In this document: piece after piece, positions 46,557-59,600 of the stretch
How the letters are laid out: each line of letters begins with the position of its first letter
Numbering within the stretch: the first letter of the stretch is position 1
Assembly (NCBI GenBank): GCA_020064725.1
Contig: JAGTWJ010000019.1
Coordinates: 1,488,001-1,552,000 of the forward strand
Direction: 5' to 3'
Source of the DNA: Drechslerella dactyloides
Lineage: Eukaryota; Ascomycota; Orbiliomycetes; Orbiliales; Orbiliaceae
DNA: 64,000 nt
The notes under the pieces: model-generated
The model's input: the letters and a program-made list of their open reading frames with translations, nothing else
The model's database searches: none
Told to the model about the DNA's origin: nothing
Program-made: the position numbers and the translations under genes

Positions 46557-49017
46557 TATCGATGCATGAAGGTACTCCCGGTGTGGCGACGGGGTGATAT
46601 CAAGCTGGAATATATCCGCGCAATGGAATCGAGGTGTGTGGTCGTCGGGAGAGGCCGGCGGCTAGCGCTTATCGCGGGTGCAAATTCTCGGCCGGGGGCA
46701 ACGCGCAAGCCTCAACTGCGGCGACGACCTCGGCCTCAAGCCCCATCCAGCATCTCTGACTCCCAATCCAGCAACGTGTACGAGAACACGTCCAGGTCCA
46801 TACACAAGTACCTCCAGACACGCACCCTGCCAATTTTCTCTGGCGAGACAGGTGGTTCCGCCGAGTAGCTGTTTCCGGCCGACCCGGAGCCAAAGACGTA
46901 GTGTCTCGTCACGTCAGACCCATGCAGTCGACCGGCATGCGAGCCAATGGACGTGTGCTCCAATGGGAGCCCTCCCGTCGCGAGCTCGAGCTGGCTGCCC
47001 ACGCCAAGGCGCTGGATCGCGAGGGATATGTTGGTGCGTTACATATGATGCGCTCCCTCGTTCGATCGATCCCTGCATATCTGGTCTGCGGAGCTGAGCT
47101 GAGCTGCGCTGCACTGCAGCATGGACAGCGCAGCATGCAGCGAGCACGTACGTCTTCGCATTCGGCGATGCGAGGTGGTGGTAATGATGATGGGGTAGTG
47201 GTGGGTGGCTTGGTCATCATCAGCTTCCCGCGACGCGAGCAAGCGTATGGACTAGTCGGCAGCAACATGCTCCGCAGCTGGATTTGGTGATTTTGCGGAC
47301 GTTTGAACCTGCATGCATGGGGCGCGATTCGAGACGTGCGCGCGTGCTCCCCTGACCCGATCGATATCGATCTCGTCTCAAGTTCTCGGTGCCCTCTCCA
47401 TCGCGCGGACGTTGACGTTGCGGGCGCTTTTTAACAATTAATTTCCGGAACTGGAGTATATCGTACAGTAGTACTTGGTCGAGTGCTGCAGCTCCGGAGC
47501 ACAAAGCGCAGAGTATACAGAGGGCCGTACATGTGCCGAGCCAGGGATATCGAATCGACCCGACTTTTCGCGCTGACTTTTGGAATATCTTACGTTACGT
47601 CTCGCACTAGTGGTGAGTTTAAATTGCTCGATAAGCACGCGGATACCATCTTCTGGAGCCCGATTTTTCTCACGTCTGCTTTTCAACAGCATATGGAAAT
47701 CACGAGTATCGAATATAATTGCTCGGACTAGTTATTTTCCTATACAGCCCTCGCTAGAGCGATTGGGCTGCGGTCTGGGGTGTCGGCGGCGGACAGCGTT
47801 AAACCTAGACCGTCAATCAAAGCGCAATATATCGGATACGCCAACAGCGAAGCCGAAGCCAGGCAGACGGCCACCTCGACGCAACTTTGAGGACGTTGTA
47901 CTCTACCTTTCACGCGGTACGTATTGTGCGGTATCTTGTGTATATATACCACCGCTTGATTGCGTCCCCCCGCCTTCGACATTCCCTTGTTCGTGAAAGA
48001 AATAGCGGTATCGATCGATGGTCTGCGGCTAGGATGGTGTATCGTTAGAGCTGGCGCAGTTGCCATGATACCGGATGCATGCGCGCATGCATGCAGGCTC
48101 GATCGAGAGCTCTGCGTGCGTGCTTTGTGAGACGGCAGTGCAGCGGGTTACTACGTTTAATAACTCGTTGCTTGGTCCACGCTCCGGCTCGGACGGGCGT
48201 CTACATTTATACGATCGTGCTCCCCATGGCCACATGTCGTGCTAACGGAAGGAGGGGGGCGAAACGGCCGCCGGCACTCTGCAGATTAAGATTGCCCAGG
48301 CATCGCCTGCTGAATTCAAGTTTCCGATCTTCTTGCGTTAGTTCGTTCAACCTTCTGTTCGAGCTTACCGCATTAATTGCTCTTCGGGCTGTTGCTGGCG
48401 TCGAGTGGTGGTTTCGAGTCCGTGCCTCCATTGCATTCATTCCTTCGATTTTATTCCTTCCTCCCCGACCAACATTCAAGACTTCAGACTCGGCGTGACT
48501 CTGTTAAAAGCGTCCGACTTGACTTGCTGATTGTACATACGGTCACTCGACTTCCCGCCAGGTCGCACAGCTGAAATCGGTCGTACCTTGGATTGGTTTT
48601 CTTTGGTGTGCAGGTGCATGTAACAGCCAGTCTGAGGCCTGGCCAATCTTATTCGCTCGTTCCCCGGCTCGGTTTCATTATACCGTCCACGACAAACTCC
48701 CGGCTACCTCTTCTCTCTCGACCTCGTCCGCTTCCTATCCTCTACCGCCGCTCCTCCTTCACCCCCCATCTTTCTCGCCCTGCTCTCCCCTCGGCGGCTC
48801 GCTCTCCTCTCTCCCTCTCTCACCCCGCTCTGGTCGGCCTATCGTTCCTTTTTCGCCGTCTCGCTATCGATTCTCCCGCCGGCCTGTCCGTCCGTTCGAA
48901 ACCACTATCCCTTTCGACGTACCGTAATACTACTATCCTTACCATACACCATAACATACCGTCCCATACCGTACCGCACCGCATCCTCCCATACATACCG
49001 CATCGCAGCCGTCGAAA
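46557..49017. other. 2.5-kb divergent spacer COX19 / sirtuin
   Basis: It contains the COX19 promoter on the left. The sirtuin promoter and leader occupy the right end, where 48600-49010 is very C/T-rich with repeated CCATACC-type units near 48930-49000. ATGC palindromes occur at about 48070-48092. No gene is supported. Confidence 0.55.
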
Positions 49018-50984
49018 ATGGACAGCACGGCTATAACGCCAAAGTCGACAATCCGGCCGTCGCCTACGAAACTCACGCCCTCGGCCGTGGACATTGTCGA
49101 GTTGTCGCAAGACCAGTCGTCCGAGACGTCCGACCTGCTACCGAGCGAACTACGAGGGATGCCAGCCGGCCTCTCCGACGCTGGCGACTCGGGCCTGTCG
49201 AGCGAGGATGCCGAGGAATACGATGCCGAAGCCGTCACCGGTGCTAGTGAGCCGGAGTCGAGCGATTGGGAGGACCAGAGCCTGTACGAAGACATGCTGA
49301 GCGCGGACATGAAGGAGAACTCGAGCGACAGTAAGCAAATCTCTCCCAGGCGATCGCACGCCTCGCAACAACGGAGGAACGTATCCACATCGACTTTTTC
49401 TCGCTAACGATACGCGGATCTATTGGTTAGCTTCGGGTCCCGAATTCTGCACACCGGCCGAATGCCAATACTACAAGGAGCTTCTGCGAAACGTCGGCAG
49501 CCGGAACTTTGTCGACCAGACGGTGTCGTGCGGCGCAATCACGGCCAAGAAGCTCATCACAGCCTTTGGATTACGTCCGGTACATTGCATACTACTCGAG
49601 CGCACGTGTGGCAAGGCGGGACATGCTAATTGTTTTTCTGGGGGTCAATGTAGCCGGCATTTTTGGAAGGGAGCCCGGATTCAGCCTACTTTACGCTGCT
49701 CGGGTTGATGATGCAGCGCGAGATGGCTAAGAGACTCAAGCTGCAGCATGTCAACACCGTAGACGACGTCGTCGAGCTCATCAGCAAATCCGACAACATT
49801 ATGATCTTGACTGGAGCTGGCGTGAGTAATCATTATTAGAACAGAAAGCTCATGCGTACCTAAGCTGACCTGGCTATGAATAGATCTCGACGAGCTTGGG
49901 CATTCCTGACTTTAGAAGTAAAGGCAGCGGCCTGTACTCGCGCTTGGAGGGCCTGGGGCTGAGCGACCCCCAGGAGGTCTTCGATATTGCCATCTTCAAG
50001 GAAGACCCTTCGTACGTCATGCGTTAGCCTTTCGGATATGCTAAGGTCCCTATATCTAACCGTGGTGGTATGCTTAGCATCTTCTACTCAATCGCCAAGG
50101 ACATCCTGCCGACTACGAACAAGTACTCTCCCACGCACGCGTTCATCGAGCTCATCCAGCGGAAAGGAAAGCTTCTACGAAACTACACACAGAACATCGA
50201 CAACATCGAGCAGCTGGCCGGCGTCATTCCCGATAAACTGGTCCAGTGCCATGGATCGTTCGCGACGGCTTCCTGCGTGAAGTGCAAGTTCCAAGTCTCC
50301 GGGGAGGAGATATTCGACGACCTGCGAGCTGGAAGAATTGCCAAATGTCCCAAATGCGTCGAGGCGGAGATCGCGAAGCAGCAGGTGGGCAAGAAGCGGA
50401 AGAGGGGCACGTCTGCGCCAAAGAGCCGGAAGAACAAGTACAACGACGACAGCAGCGACGAGGAGGACTGGTCTCTGGAAGCCGACGTTGGAGTGATGAA
50501 GCCGGATATCATCTTTTTCGGAGAACAACTTCCGGACCGATTCCACCGCATCGTGGACCACGACAGGGCGAAAGTCGACCTTTTGATCTGCATCGGGACG
50601 AGCTTGAAGGTTGCCCCGGTCTCCGAGGTCCCAGCGTTCTTACCGGCGAATGTCCCGCAGATATATATTTCGAGAGAGGTATGCACCCTGTCTCACAACA
50701 CGTGCGCGCAAGAACCAATCAACTGACTGTGTCGTGTAATGTAGCCCGTCCACCACATTGAATTCGACGTGGAATTGATCGGTGATCAATGCGACGACAT
50801 CATCACCGAGCTCACGCGCCGCTGCGGGTGGGGCGACGAGTTCAAGCACGAGATGATTCCTACCGATTTCGAGGTCCAGCACTCCCCGAACCCATCAAAG
50901 CAGTCGCAGCACGTTTTCAGCCGGATCACGAAGCAGCAGACCATGCCCACCAGCTCGACGTTTTCCTTCACGATGACGATGTAA
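49018..50984 (+). CDS. SIR2-family NAD-dependent protein deacetylase (nuclear, Hst1/Sir2-like)
   Basis: Exons 49018-49330, 49431-49579, 49654-49821, 49884-50011, 50078-50678 and 50745-50984 give 532 residues. An acidic Ser/Asp/Glu-rich N-terminus of about 105 residues precedes a helical region with CTPAECQYYKELLRNVGSR, as in fungal Sir2/Hst1. The catalytic core has the NAD motif GAGISTSLGIPDFRS from residue 208, then NYTQNID and the catalytic HGS (His311). The zinc cysteines are CVKC (319-322) and CPKC (343-346). Right after the second pair sits a Lys/Arg-rich insert (KKRKRG...KSRKNK) followed by an acidic DDSSDEED stretch, likely a nuclear localisation signal. IGTSLKVAPVSEVP completes the Rossmann fold. 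Such enzymes deacetylate histones and silence chromatin. All five introns are short GT-AG. The C-terminus is Ser/Thr-rich and disordered. Confidence 0.94.
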
Positions 50985-53900
50985 CCGCGCCCTCCGACCT
51001 ACGTACAATAATTTGGCCTTTTCGACACCCACAACATCTACGAACACTCTTTCCCTCGCCAACTAAGCTATCCTACATCTTTGGGTATCCACTACATGGG
51101 GCAAGGATGGCGGTTGGTAGTCTGCGATTTGATGCCTACCCACGTGATGACCTCTAATACCGACTAACGTTATAACTCAAAGCGTCTGCTTCTTTCTTTC
51201 ATTATCGTCCCCACAATTGACTTGTGACGCACGCTTTATTTCATTCTTTTTATCTTCACTTTCTGTCATACTCGTATTCCTTCGATCAACGTTTAACCTG
51301 CCTGCACGATACTCATGGGATTACACGGATGAAAATACATTTTCCTTCTGGTTCTTTCCTATTCCTATGTATACACCATGATGAATTTTTCTTTTTTCTT
51401 TTCTAGGGATGCTCTGATTTTATTTTATCTACATTTTACTTGCTTTTTGTTTGCGTGGCCTGGCGTCCAATCTTTGCTGGCCGTTCGTTGATCTCATTGG
51501 TTTCGACATACGTGTCTAGCAGCGCTGTCTGTTGTCTGCGTTTCTGCATACACTGTAACGTATACGCTGCCCGTCCTTTTTTTGGTTTTACTCATCACGA
51601 ATGTTTTGTAACAGCAAGCCAGCAGTGCATATGCGGTGCGGTGCGCTGTGCATTTGCGCCTTTGTATTGTCATGGTTTCTTTCTTTCTTTCTTTTCTTCC
51701 GTTCTTTCTTTCATTTGTTACGGGAGTCTGGTACTATGGTGGGGGTTGTTGTTCGGTCGATGCATATGGCGACTGTACTGACTGCCGCTGACGTTTCACG
51801 TACGTACATACGCACATGTACGTACGTACGCACGCGCGCTGCATGGCATGAATGTTTTTGATATGTTTTACTCGGTTGATTATTCTGTTTTTGCATGCTT
51901 GTCTTGGGATACATAGAACGAATTCTGAAATGATTGCAATGTACACTTTATTTTTTTTATTTTTATCCTATTTTTTTTAATTCAATACTTGGTTTTGTGC
52001 CACACGATATTGCTTTTGCGGGGGTCTGTCTGTCAGCCCGTTCGTTTGGTTCTTGGTTTTTGGTTTTCCCGTACGATTGCACGACCGACAGGATCATATC
52101 ATGAGGTGGAGACGCATGTATGCATGGACGGACGGGTGCTGTCTCGCGATTGTTTCGCGGACTGACGCATGATGCCGTGTGAGGGTGAGTTTTCCAGCTG
52201 CGCGTGTCAAAGTATATACTATTTTTATATTTTATTTTTCTCGTCGTTTTGGTCTATCACAAAAGTGCGGGGCTCTAAGTTTATAATTATGTTAGTATAC
52301 ACGGAGAAGTAAGAGAAGTAAGTATACCTATACGGATTGTTATTCCACCTGGGAGAGATAGCGATTAGTCGACTCGCGTTATGTGGTGACATGAAAGTCT
52401 TGTAGTACGAGTGGATACGTGCGCGACGTCCCGCTGGCTTCGGTGACTTGCTGTTACCCGTAGGGTATATTCGGCAGCGTTCCGAGAGTAGCCGTTGACA
52501 TTATCTACGAGGTATACTGCAATACGTGGCAAAGCGTAGTGGGGTGAGCCTTGCGTATACGCATGTCCATGTAGTCGGCCGTCGGTGTACAGGCTAGCAT
52601 TGCATATGAATGAACGTTTCGAATGGTGACATCCATGCATGTCCAAGCTGGACAGCTACAAATCGATATAGTAGAGTGGATCTTGACTGTGTATTAGAAT
52701 CACGCTGATAGTTCCAGCTATTTCTATAAGTTTAAATATAATATCAGCCTGCTAGTACTGGTATTCATCGGTCTGCTTAGAATGGTAATTTTGAGAGCTT
52801 GGTTAATTAGGCAGTTAGCTCAGGAGCTTTAGCCAGCTGGGTTGATGTTAAAGCTGTGCAAGGTTGTAAGTTTGCTGCGTAGGTTGAGTTTATGAATAAA
52901 CTTCCTAGGGTACACGTGTGAGCGGCGTGCATTAATTGATTGCGAGTCCAAATATATTATACGGGATCTCTATTGATTTTGTCAATAGCGAGTTAGTTAG
53001 GCTGAATGGTCTTAGGCTCGAGGCTGATAACGGATTGCTCTCAGACGTTGCATGATCTAGTAACATCCTGCATATACAGAGGCGTTTATGGTTGTACGAA
53101 CGCTCACAGGAACACGACAGCAACGGTAACGAACATTCTGAATGAATGAATGAATGAGATAATTGATAAGTATCGATAGCTTTGTGTACTTATAGCTTCT
53201 GATGCTTTGGAACAAGATGGAAATACCAGGCCGTGTCGTCAAGTTTTCGATCGAGCCTCAAATGTCAACGATATGCTGTTTGTGTCTATCGTCTTGGACG
53301 CGTATGGTGGCAAGGGGTCATCGTTTGGACGTTAATCTGCTCTTGGTCTTCGCTAGTCGAAACTAGACGAGGCAATGATCGGTGGGTCCAGACAGGAGGC
53401 TTGGCGAGCCTTATTGATGGACCCATCGCTTTCGCTCATTCGAGTGTTTCGAGATAGATACTGGACGTTGATTGGTTCGTACAGTGCTGTATATTACCCC
53501 GTGCCGTGTTTCTCTAGGCCTGGCCTGGAGCGCTCTCCGGACCTTTATGTCGGTGTGCGGCACAGGGGTTTCTATATTTTCGTCGATCGAGAATCGATTC
53601 TATGGGATTCGATTCCAGCTGAAGCATAGAGCCTTGCTTTGCCAGCCGTGTCTCTACAGGGCGAACTCGGTTGGCCGAGACTTATTGTTCTCGTGATCGG
53701 GTGCCTCTGTCCCTTGCTTCGTTCAGGCATTCTTCGAGCAAGGCGGCTGATGTGTGGAGGCTCCACCACGCATTGACCGGCGTGATTTCGATTTAGGAGT
53801 CGGGACCTGAGAGTCATCCCACGGATTGAAGCTACAAGAAGCTAGCTTTCCCATATGGGGTTCAGTTAGCAGCCTCCTGATCATCGTACAGGCGACTGGC

Positions 53901-54940
53901 TCTATAAGACTAGTTCTAACAGAAAGCTTCGAGGATGCTTTAAATACGCTCTGGACTGCCAACTGGCGATAACAGTCAGGCTTGATATATCTGGATGCGT
54001 ATCGATACCTTCTCCATGGCAGGATAACTGCAGCCGCTTGTATAGATCCTGTTATATACTTCGTACTCAATTCATAACATTGTTGGTATCCTGCGACTCC
54101 AAGCCTGGCCCTTCAACTTGAGAGCGTATTCGTTTAAAAGGCCCGAGCACGCCAACATCTCTTTCACAATCCGCCCCTTTCTTTGATTATCTTTCGCCCT
54201 TCAGTGCCTGGAATTTAAATTATTCGAGAATCGCGAAATCCTATTTTGCATCGTGGGATTAATGATTTCTACCGCTCAGCGTTGACCAAGTCAACTCCAT
54301 CATACATTCCCAGCCGGCGCGAAATATACTACCGGAATATCAAAGTTGAACGTTTCGCAGTCAACAGCTTCACCTTTCGAAGAAATAACCTAGCTCTTTC
54401 ATACTATTTTCAGCACTACTTTATTTTGTCTTGCAACATACGCAGCACTGTCATAGACAAAGAGCCCGTCGATTTTGGTTTTGCTTGTTGTCTCCGAGAA
54501 CGTGCTCTCGAAACTGTCAAAGGACCACGGGACGCCACCGCTACAAACGTCAGGCAACAAACGTTGCAGCGGCCACTATCTTAGCCCGTCGTTTATCAGG
54601 CGACGTTCTCTCCCGACTGATCTGAAAGCAAGCCTGAAGTGCAGCCGGGGTGTTTTTCTCTCTTGTAACGCGACAGCCAGCTAGCTTTCGAAAGAGTGCA
54701 CGTCTACGGCGCAGGTTGTTTGTGCGCTGCGCCAGAACGACGCTGCACGCTGTCACCGGCAATTGATACGTCAGTCAGCACCTATTGGCTGCCCACGTAT
54801 TATCCAAACGCTTTCATAAACCCCACATCCCCTCCTCTTTGCCTCTTTACCTGCCCCTCCCTCCTTCCTCCCATACAGCATCTTGCCCTCCCTCGCATCC
54901 GCCGTACCGTCGACGGACAGCAACGTATCGTTTTCGCACC
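50985..54940. other. 4-kb spacer between sirtuin and CCCH genes
   Basis: The left 1.2 kb is T-rich and probably includes the sirtuin 3' UTR. It contains GTAC runs at 51799-51832 and a GAAT tandem at 53139-53156. The last 200 bp before 54941 is C/T-rich, as expected of a promoter/leader. Short overlapping reading frames show no domain. Confidence 0.55.
51799..51833. repeat. GTAC/ACGT palindromic tetramer run
   Basis: Two blocks of ACGTACGTAC separated by CATACGCACAT and followed by GCACGCGCGC. It is one of the densest examples of the self-complementary tetramers scattered through the spacers. Confidence 0.75.
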
Positions 54941-56685
54941 ATGGCGGCGGCACACGCAGTACACGGCCCGTCCGCGGCCGCGCTGCTGGCGACGTACAGA
55001 ACCAGATTTGAAGAACTCGCGCAAACTGAGGGAAAGAAGGACAAGTTGATAGAGGTAGGTGCTCTCGCCGGTCTTTTGGCCACATGCACTTCCATGCGCA
55101 CACCTGTGCTACTGTTACACTGAACAGCTGCTGATATGGATAACGTGCGCGGTCGCAGGATCTTATACAACAAAACGACAAGTTAGCAATCATGCTTGAA
55201 CGCTATGAAGACGACTTGGAACGAGAGAAGGGCTTTGCGCGAATGTCGCAGAAGGAAATCAGGGATCTTAAATTACAGAATGCTACTGCTGATGATAAGC
55301 TTGTATGCGAATGGATATAATAACTTGGTTGGGGTTATCGGATGGACCGTTTGCTGACTTGTACGCCAGATGTCCTATCCTTATATCCAAGTGTTAATCG
55401 ATGGAGATGGAATGATGGTAAGCTGCCCTGCCCTCTTCCGCTTACTTCCGCTACACCGTATCTGACGACCGGCTTTGCAGTTCAATCTCGATTTAATGAG
55501 AAAGAAGAAGGATGGTGGTAGCGAGGCTGCAGAGCTTCTGATCCAGGACATCAGAGAAACCGTGCGCGCCCGGCGCGAAGAGCTGTGCATCAAGGGCGAT
55601 TTCGACATTCGGGTCCTCGTCTTTGCCAACTTGGACGGCCTATCTAGGACTTTAGTCAAGGCAAATCTACTCAGTCCGGGCGATTTACAACAGTTTTTCG
55701 TGGGATTTACCCAGCGACTCGAACATGTTAATTTTATTGATGTTGGCTACGGCAAGGAAATGGCCGACTCTAAGATCAGAGGTCCGTATCGTCCCGCTTT
55801 CATGATGCAGCGGTTCAAATACTGACGAGGCTCTTTTCGACTGCAGGAGAATTTTTGTTCCATTTGAAAGATCCACGTTGCCGATTGATATTCTTTGGAG
55901 GCTCTCACGACAACGGATACGCCCCGTTCTTGAAGACTTGCACGGCTACCAGCCCAGATTATCCGATATGGCTTCTCGAGGGCCCGCCGACAGCACGAGA
56001 GATTACAGCATTGAACCTCCCAGGATACAGATACGATAGGGTTTTCTCCAAGGAGTCGCAGAACGAATTGACCAGCTCCGGCTCCCCCATTTCCCCTCCG
56101 GCGGTTCTGACACCGACATCCCAAGGCACGCTTAACATGCAAGCGGGGTCCAGCACGAGCGGAAGCGGGGACTACCGATTCTCGTACGCCTCCGCCGCCG
56201 TAGCCCCTTCACCGATCACAGTAGCCCGACCAACCAGCATCAAGTACAACACCAGCCCGACCATGGAACCCTCCAAAACTATCACGGTCTCCGGCTCCGG
56301 GACAACTACCAACAGCAATGATGGCCCGCGCGGGATCCAGCATAGCATGGTACCCTCCGCGGACGCGGAGCGGGTCAACTATATCAAGAACCTGAACCCC
56401 CGCGCCTGCAACAACTTTTATCTACGCGGGTCGTGCTACAACCAGCCGTGCTCGTACTCGCACAAGTACAAGCTGCGAGCGGAGGACGTGCGGACGCTCA
56501 GGTACATTATCGAGCGCAGCAAGCCGTGCCAGCAGTACAAGAAGAAGGGGTTCTGCGACGACGAGAAATGCTACTATGGACACCAGTGTCCGTTCCGGTC
56601 CAAGTTTGAGGCCGCCGCTGACAAACCGTGCAGCAATTCGCACTGTCGCTTCTGTCAGACCGAAGAGCAATTGCATGGGTATTAG
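54941..56685 (+). CDS. CCCH zinc-finger protein with NYN-like N-terminal domain
   Basis: Exons 54941-55054, 55159-55302, 55370-55417, 55481-55781 and 55847-56685 give 481 residues. Residues 1-86 look like a coiled coil (DLIQQNDKLAIMLERYEDDLERE). A globular domain follows, starting PYIQVLIDGDGMMF, with RVLVFANLDGL and CRLIFFGGSHDNGYAPFL. The alternating hydrophobic strands ending in acidic residues resemble a NYN/PIN-type nuclease-like fold; this is an inference. After a Ser/Thr-rich linker come two CCCH fingers of spacing C-x8-C-x4-C-x3-H (from CNNFYLRGSC and CQQYKKKGFC) and a final Cys/His cluster CSNSHCRFC. This architecture is common in filamentous ascomycetes, where the proteins are described as CCCH zinc-finger proteins; an RNA-related role is likely but unproven. 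Intron 4 (55782-55846) has a GTCCGT donor. Exon 3 is only 48 nt. Confidence 0.88.
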
Positions 56686-59600
56686 TAACACCTTTATATT
56701 CTGGTTATTAGGACTAAGAAGACAGAGATATTAACCACGCAGGTGATATTTGAACGGCGATGCTGTCTGTGGTGCATTGTTCTGTATCACGGGCAGTCGA
56801 GGTGAGGTAATGATAGCAAGCAAGAGGGAAAAGCAGAGATTATTAAGCAATTATTGCCCTTGTTTCTTTCTACGGTCTTCCGGTACCTCCCCTTGGCGAT
56901 GTTCGAGTGAGTGAGTGAGCGAGTGAGTACGTACGCTTCGAGGGTACGGCATTCTTGCATTCGATTAGGATAGCCTAATAAATACAAATTTTGAAAATTC
57001 ATTGTAATATAAAGATCTCGAGCTTATATATGCGGCCTTTGACAACGCCATGTCACCCTTGCGCTTATAATCATCGGCGAGTTGCGATAGCGGTATCGTA
57101 TAAGTCTCAAAGAGATTTTGAAGGCGGTGTCCCGATTAGGAGAAGTGCGTAGTTCTAGAATTCAGCGCCGTTGAGAAGTGGCAGCTATCCGGGGCATTCA
57201 TTATGCATACATGTGCATTCGAAAATTGTATATCCGAATATTCGAATGCTACGCCGAGGCCGGATTTCCGAGTACGTAGTATGCGAGATGCAGTGCTTGC
57301 AGAAGCCTAGAGGTTGGCAAGTGTGCATGTATGTATCTAGAGAAATGCGGGGCTCGAGCTCCAGGCCGGAGAATTATATTACGTTGTATTATAGTGCTGC
57401 GTGCGTGCGTGCACTGCTGCACTGCATGCATGAAGGCGCGTGCATAGCTATCATGTTAGTGCATTTGAGTAATTTTTGAAATCGGATTCTGCATGGAGGT
57501 TGCGTCTAGTATGCAGCTGGCGTGGGAGAGCGCATTCATCGTGCTGGGGAATATTCACCAGTGGGATCCTGGGACTTGCGAGTTATGTTGGTAGTCCAAT
57601 CCCTGTGTGCAGATATAACTGGAGATGTGTTCGTGTTCGTGTGTGGCTACGGGTTGGACTCGGTGACTGTTAGATATTACACGATTGGTAGCGTATTTTG
57701 AAGAATTAGTTCCAACAATAGCCCTCGATTGAATGCGTTATCTGATATATTCTGACTCGTATACTACTGCAAGTTGGCACGTTGGGTCTGTAGACGCCGA
57801 GACTACGCACTAACAGCGTGAGACCGTGATCAGTTGATACCATCCAACACCGCAACACAGCGGGCAAGACGTCACACCTGCGCACCTTCCGCCCTTCGAT
57901 TGCGGCTCCGAGGGCAATCCGATCTGAATATTTCATTTTATACGCACGTTCGCGAATGCACGTGTGGTATGATGTCCACGTTCTCGCCCGCAATCGCTGC
58001 ACATGTGCTAGTAGGGGTTACGTTGCATTGGCGCCTATAATATGCGCCGGCACCCACAGCACTCGCCCCAGCCGTGCACGGGTCGGTCGGTCCTGGTACT
58101 TATTATTCTACAATAGGGATATCACGGTGAGCTCGGAAGCTGAAGGGTAGAAATATTCGATATATAACCGCCTCCGGACCTTGAGATCTGTGTGTCGACA
58201 TGTCTTGCGGTGGCGTGGGAGCGCGAGCGCGCATTTGCGGTCGCAATTGGATGAAATGTGGGCTGGTCATATATGCTGTATCTACAACGGTATGCGGAGT
58301 GCACGTTGCGGTGACTTGCCATCTAGTATGAGGGTTGGTTTTGGTATGCATTCGTGTCCGCACAGGTGATGCTTTGGGTAGATATGGGAATGGGGCGCGC
58401 GAGCGCGAGGTAGGCTGGTGCATGGATAGGTGTACAGACATGTACACGGATTTCCGTGTCCTTGGCAGGCTGCATACAGCTTAAGACCATACCCGTAGCA
58501 TATGCTCACATCGACGAGCTATCGATATTATTAGCTATCGATAGAGTCGATCTTGAAGCTAAGGATGCATTCTTAGGAATACCAATGGAACTCACTGTAT
58601 CTCATATAGCAGCACATCGACGTCAAAGCTTGCTGGCACGTTGGCGTTAGCTAACGTTAGTCTGTTAAGCTAGGATATAATAATCAGTGCACACGTGCAT
58701 GCACATGTTTATGCATGCGCATATATCGTTGCAGTTAAATGGAGCTTTCGATGGCAGACTGATATGTACGTATGGCATACACCTAATTCCGAAATGCAGG
58801 GGTCCAAGTTAGAGTTTCAGATCGATTACACAAACGTACATATATATTCGAGAGAACCGTAGGCCATGATATCGATAGCAGTTCGGGTATATATCTTATA
58901 ATAGATTCCAGGAGATTGTGTAGCATGCTTCTTTAAAGATAGTATGCAACATGTATAGACAGTGTGGCATCGAGGATATCGCTATCTCCCCGATACTATA
59001 CTGCCTCCGAGCTTTGCGCCAGGCTGTACAGCCGTATGAGTCCTCCTGGGGGTGGCGTGGAGTGTCAGCCTCGGGGTCCTTATCAATTGACGTGATACGG
59101 AGGAACTTCGCCCCTGACTCCGATTTTTCGACTTGGACACGCTGCGCCGACCTTAGAAGGCTAACTAGCCGCCCGGGTTCCCGAGCCACCGAAGGACTTA
59201 CACACAGCCCTACCAGTGCCATCCGGCGAACTGTCCCAGCAACTGGCAGATAAGCTGGGCGATCGATTCTATCATATATATGTATCACAAGGTGTTATTT
59301 CGTCCTCGAATCAGGGTAACGAACGTAAGATAGGATAATATCCACCGATAGGAAGCTTAGGACAGCAACGTACGCACGCGAATAAAAAAATAGGGTTGAG
59401 AGCTAGAATTTTACTAGTAGCCTCGGAAACTGGAGAGCTAGCGGAGCTCGAGAGAGCCACAGTCAGCTAGACGCATGCCGATTCAGTTCGATAATTGAAA
59501 ACTCATGACATTGTTTCCCCGGAACAGCAAATGATCAAATTATTTCGTTAAATTGCTCTCGCGGGGCAGCTAGAACCGCTAGCTCGTTCGTTGGTGGGTT

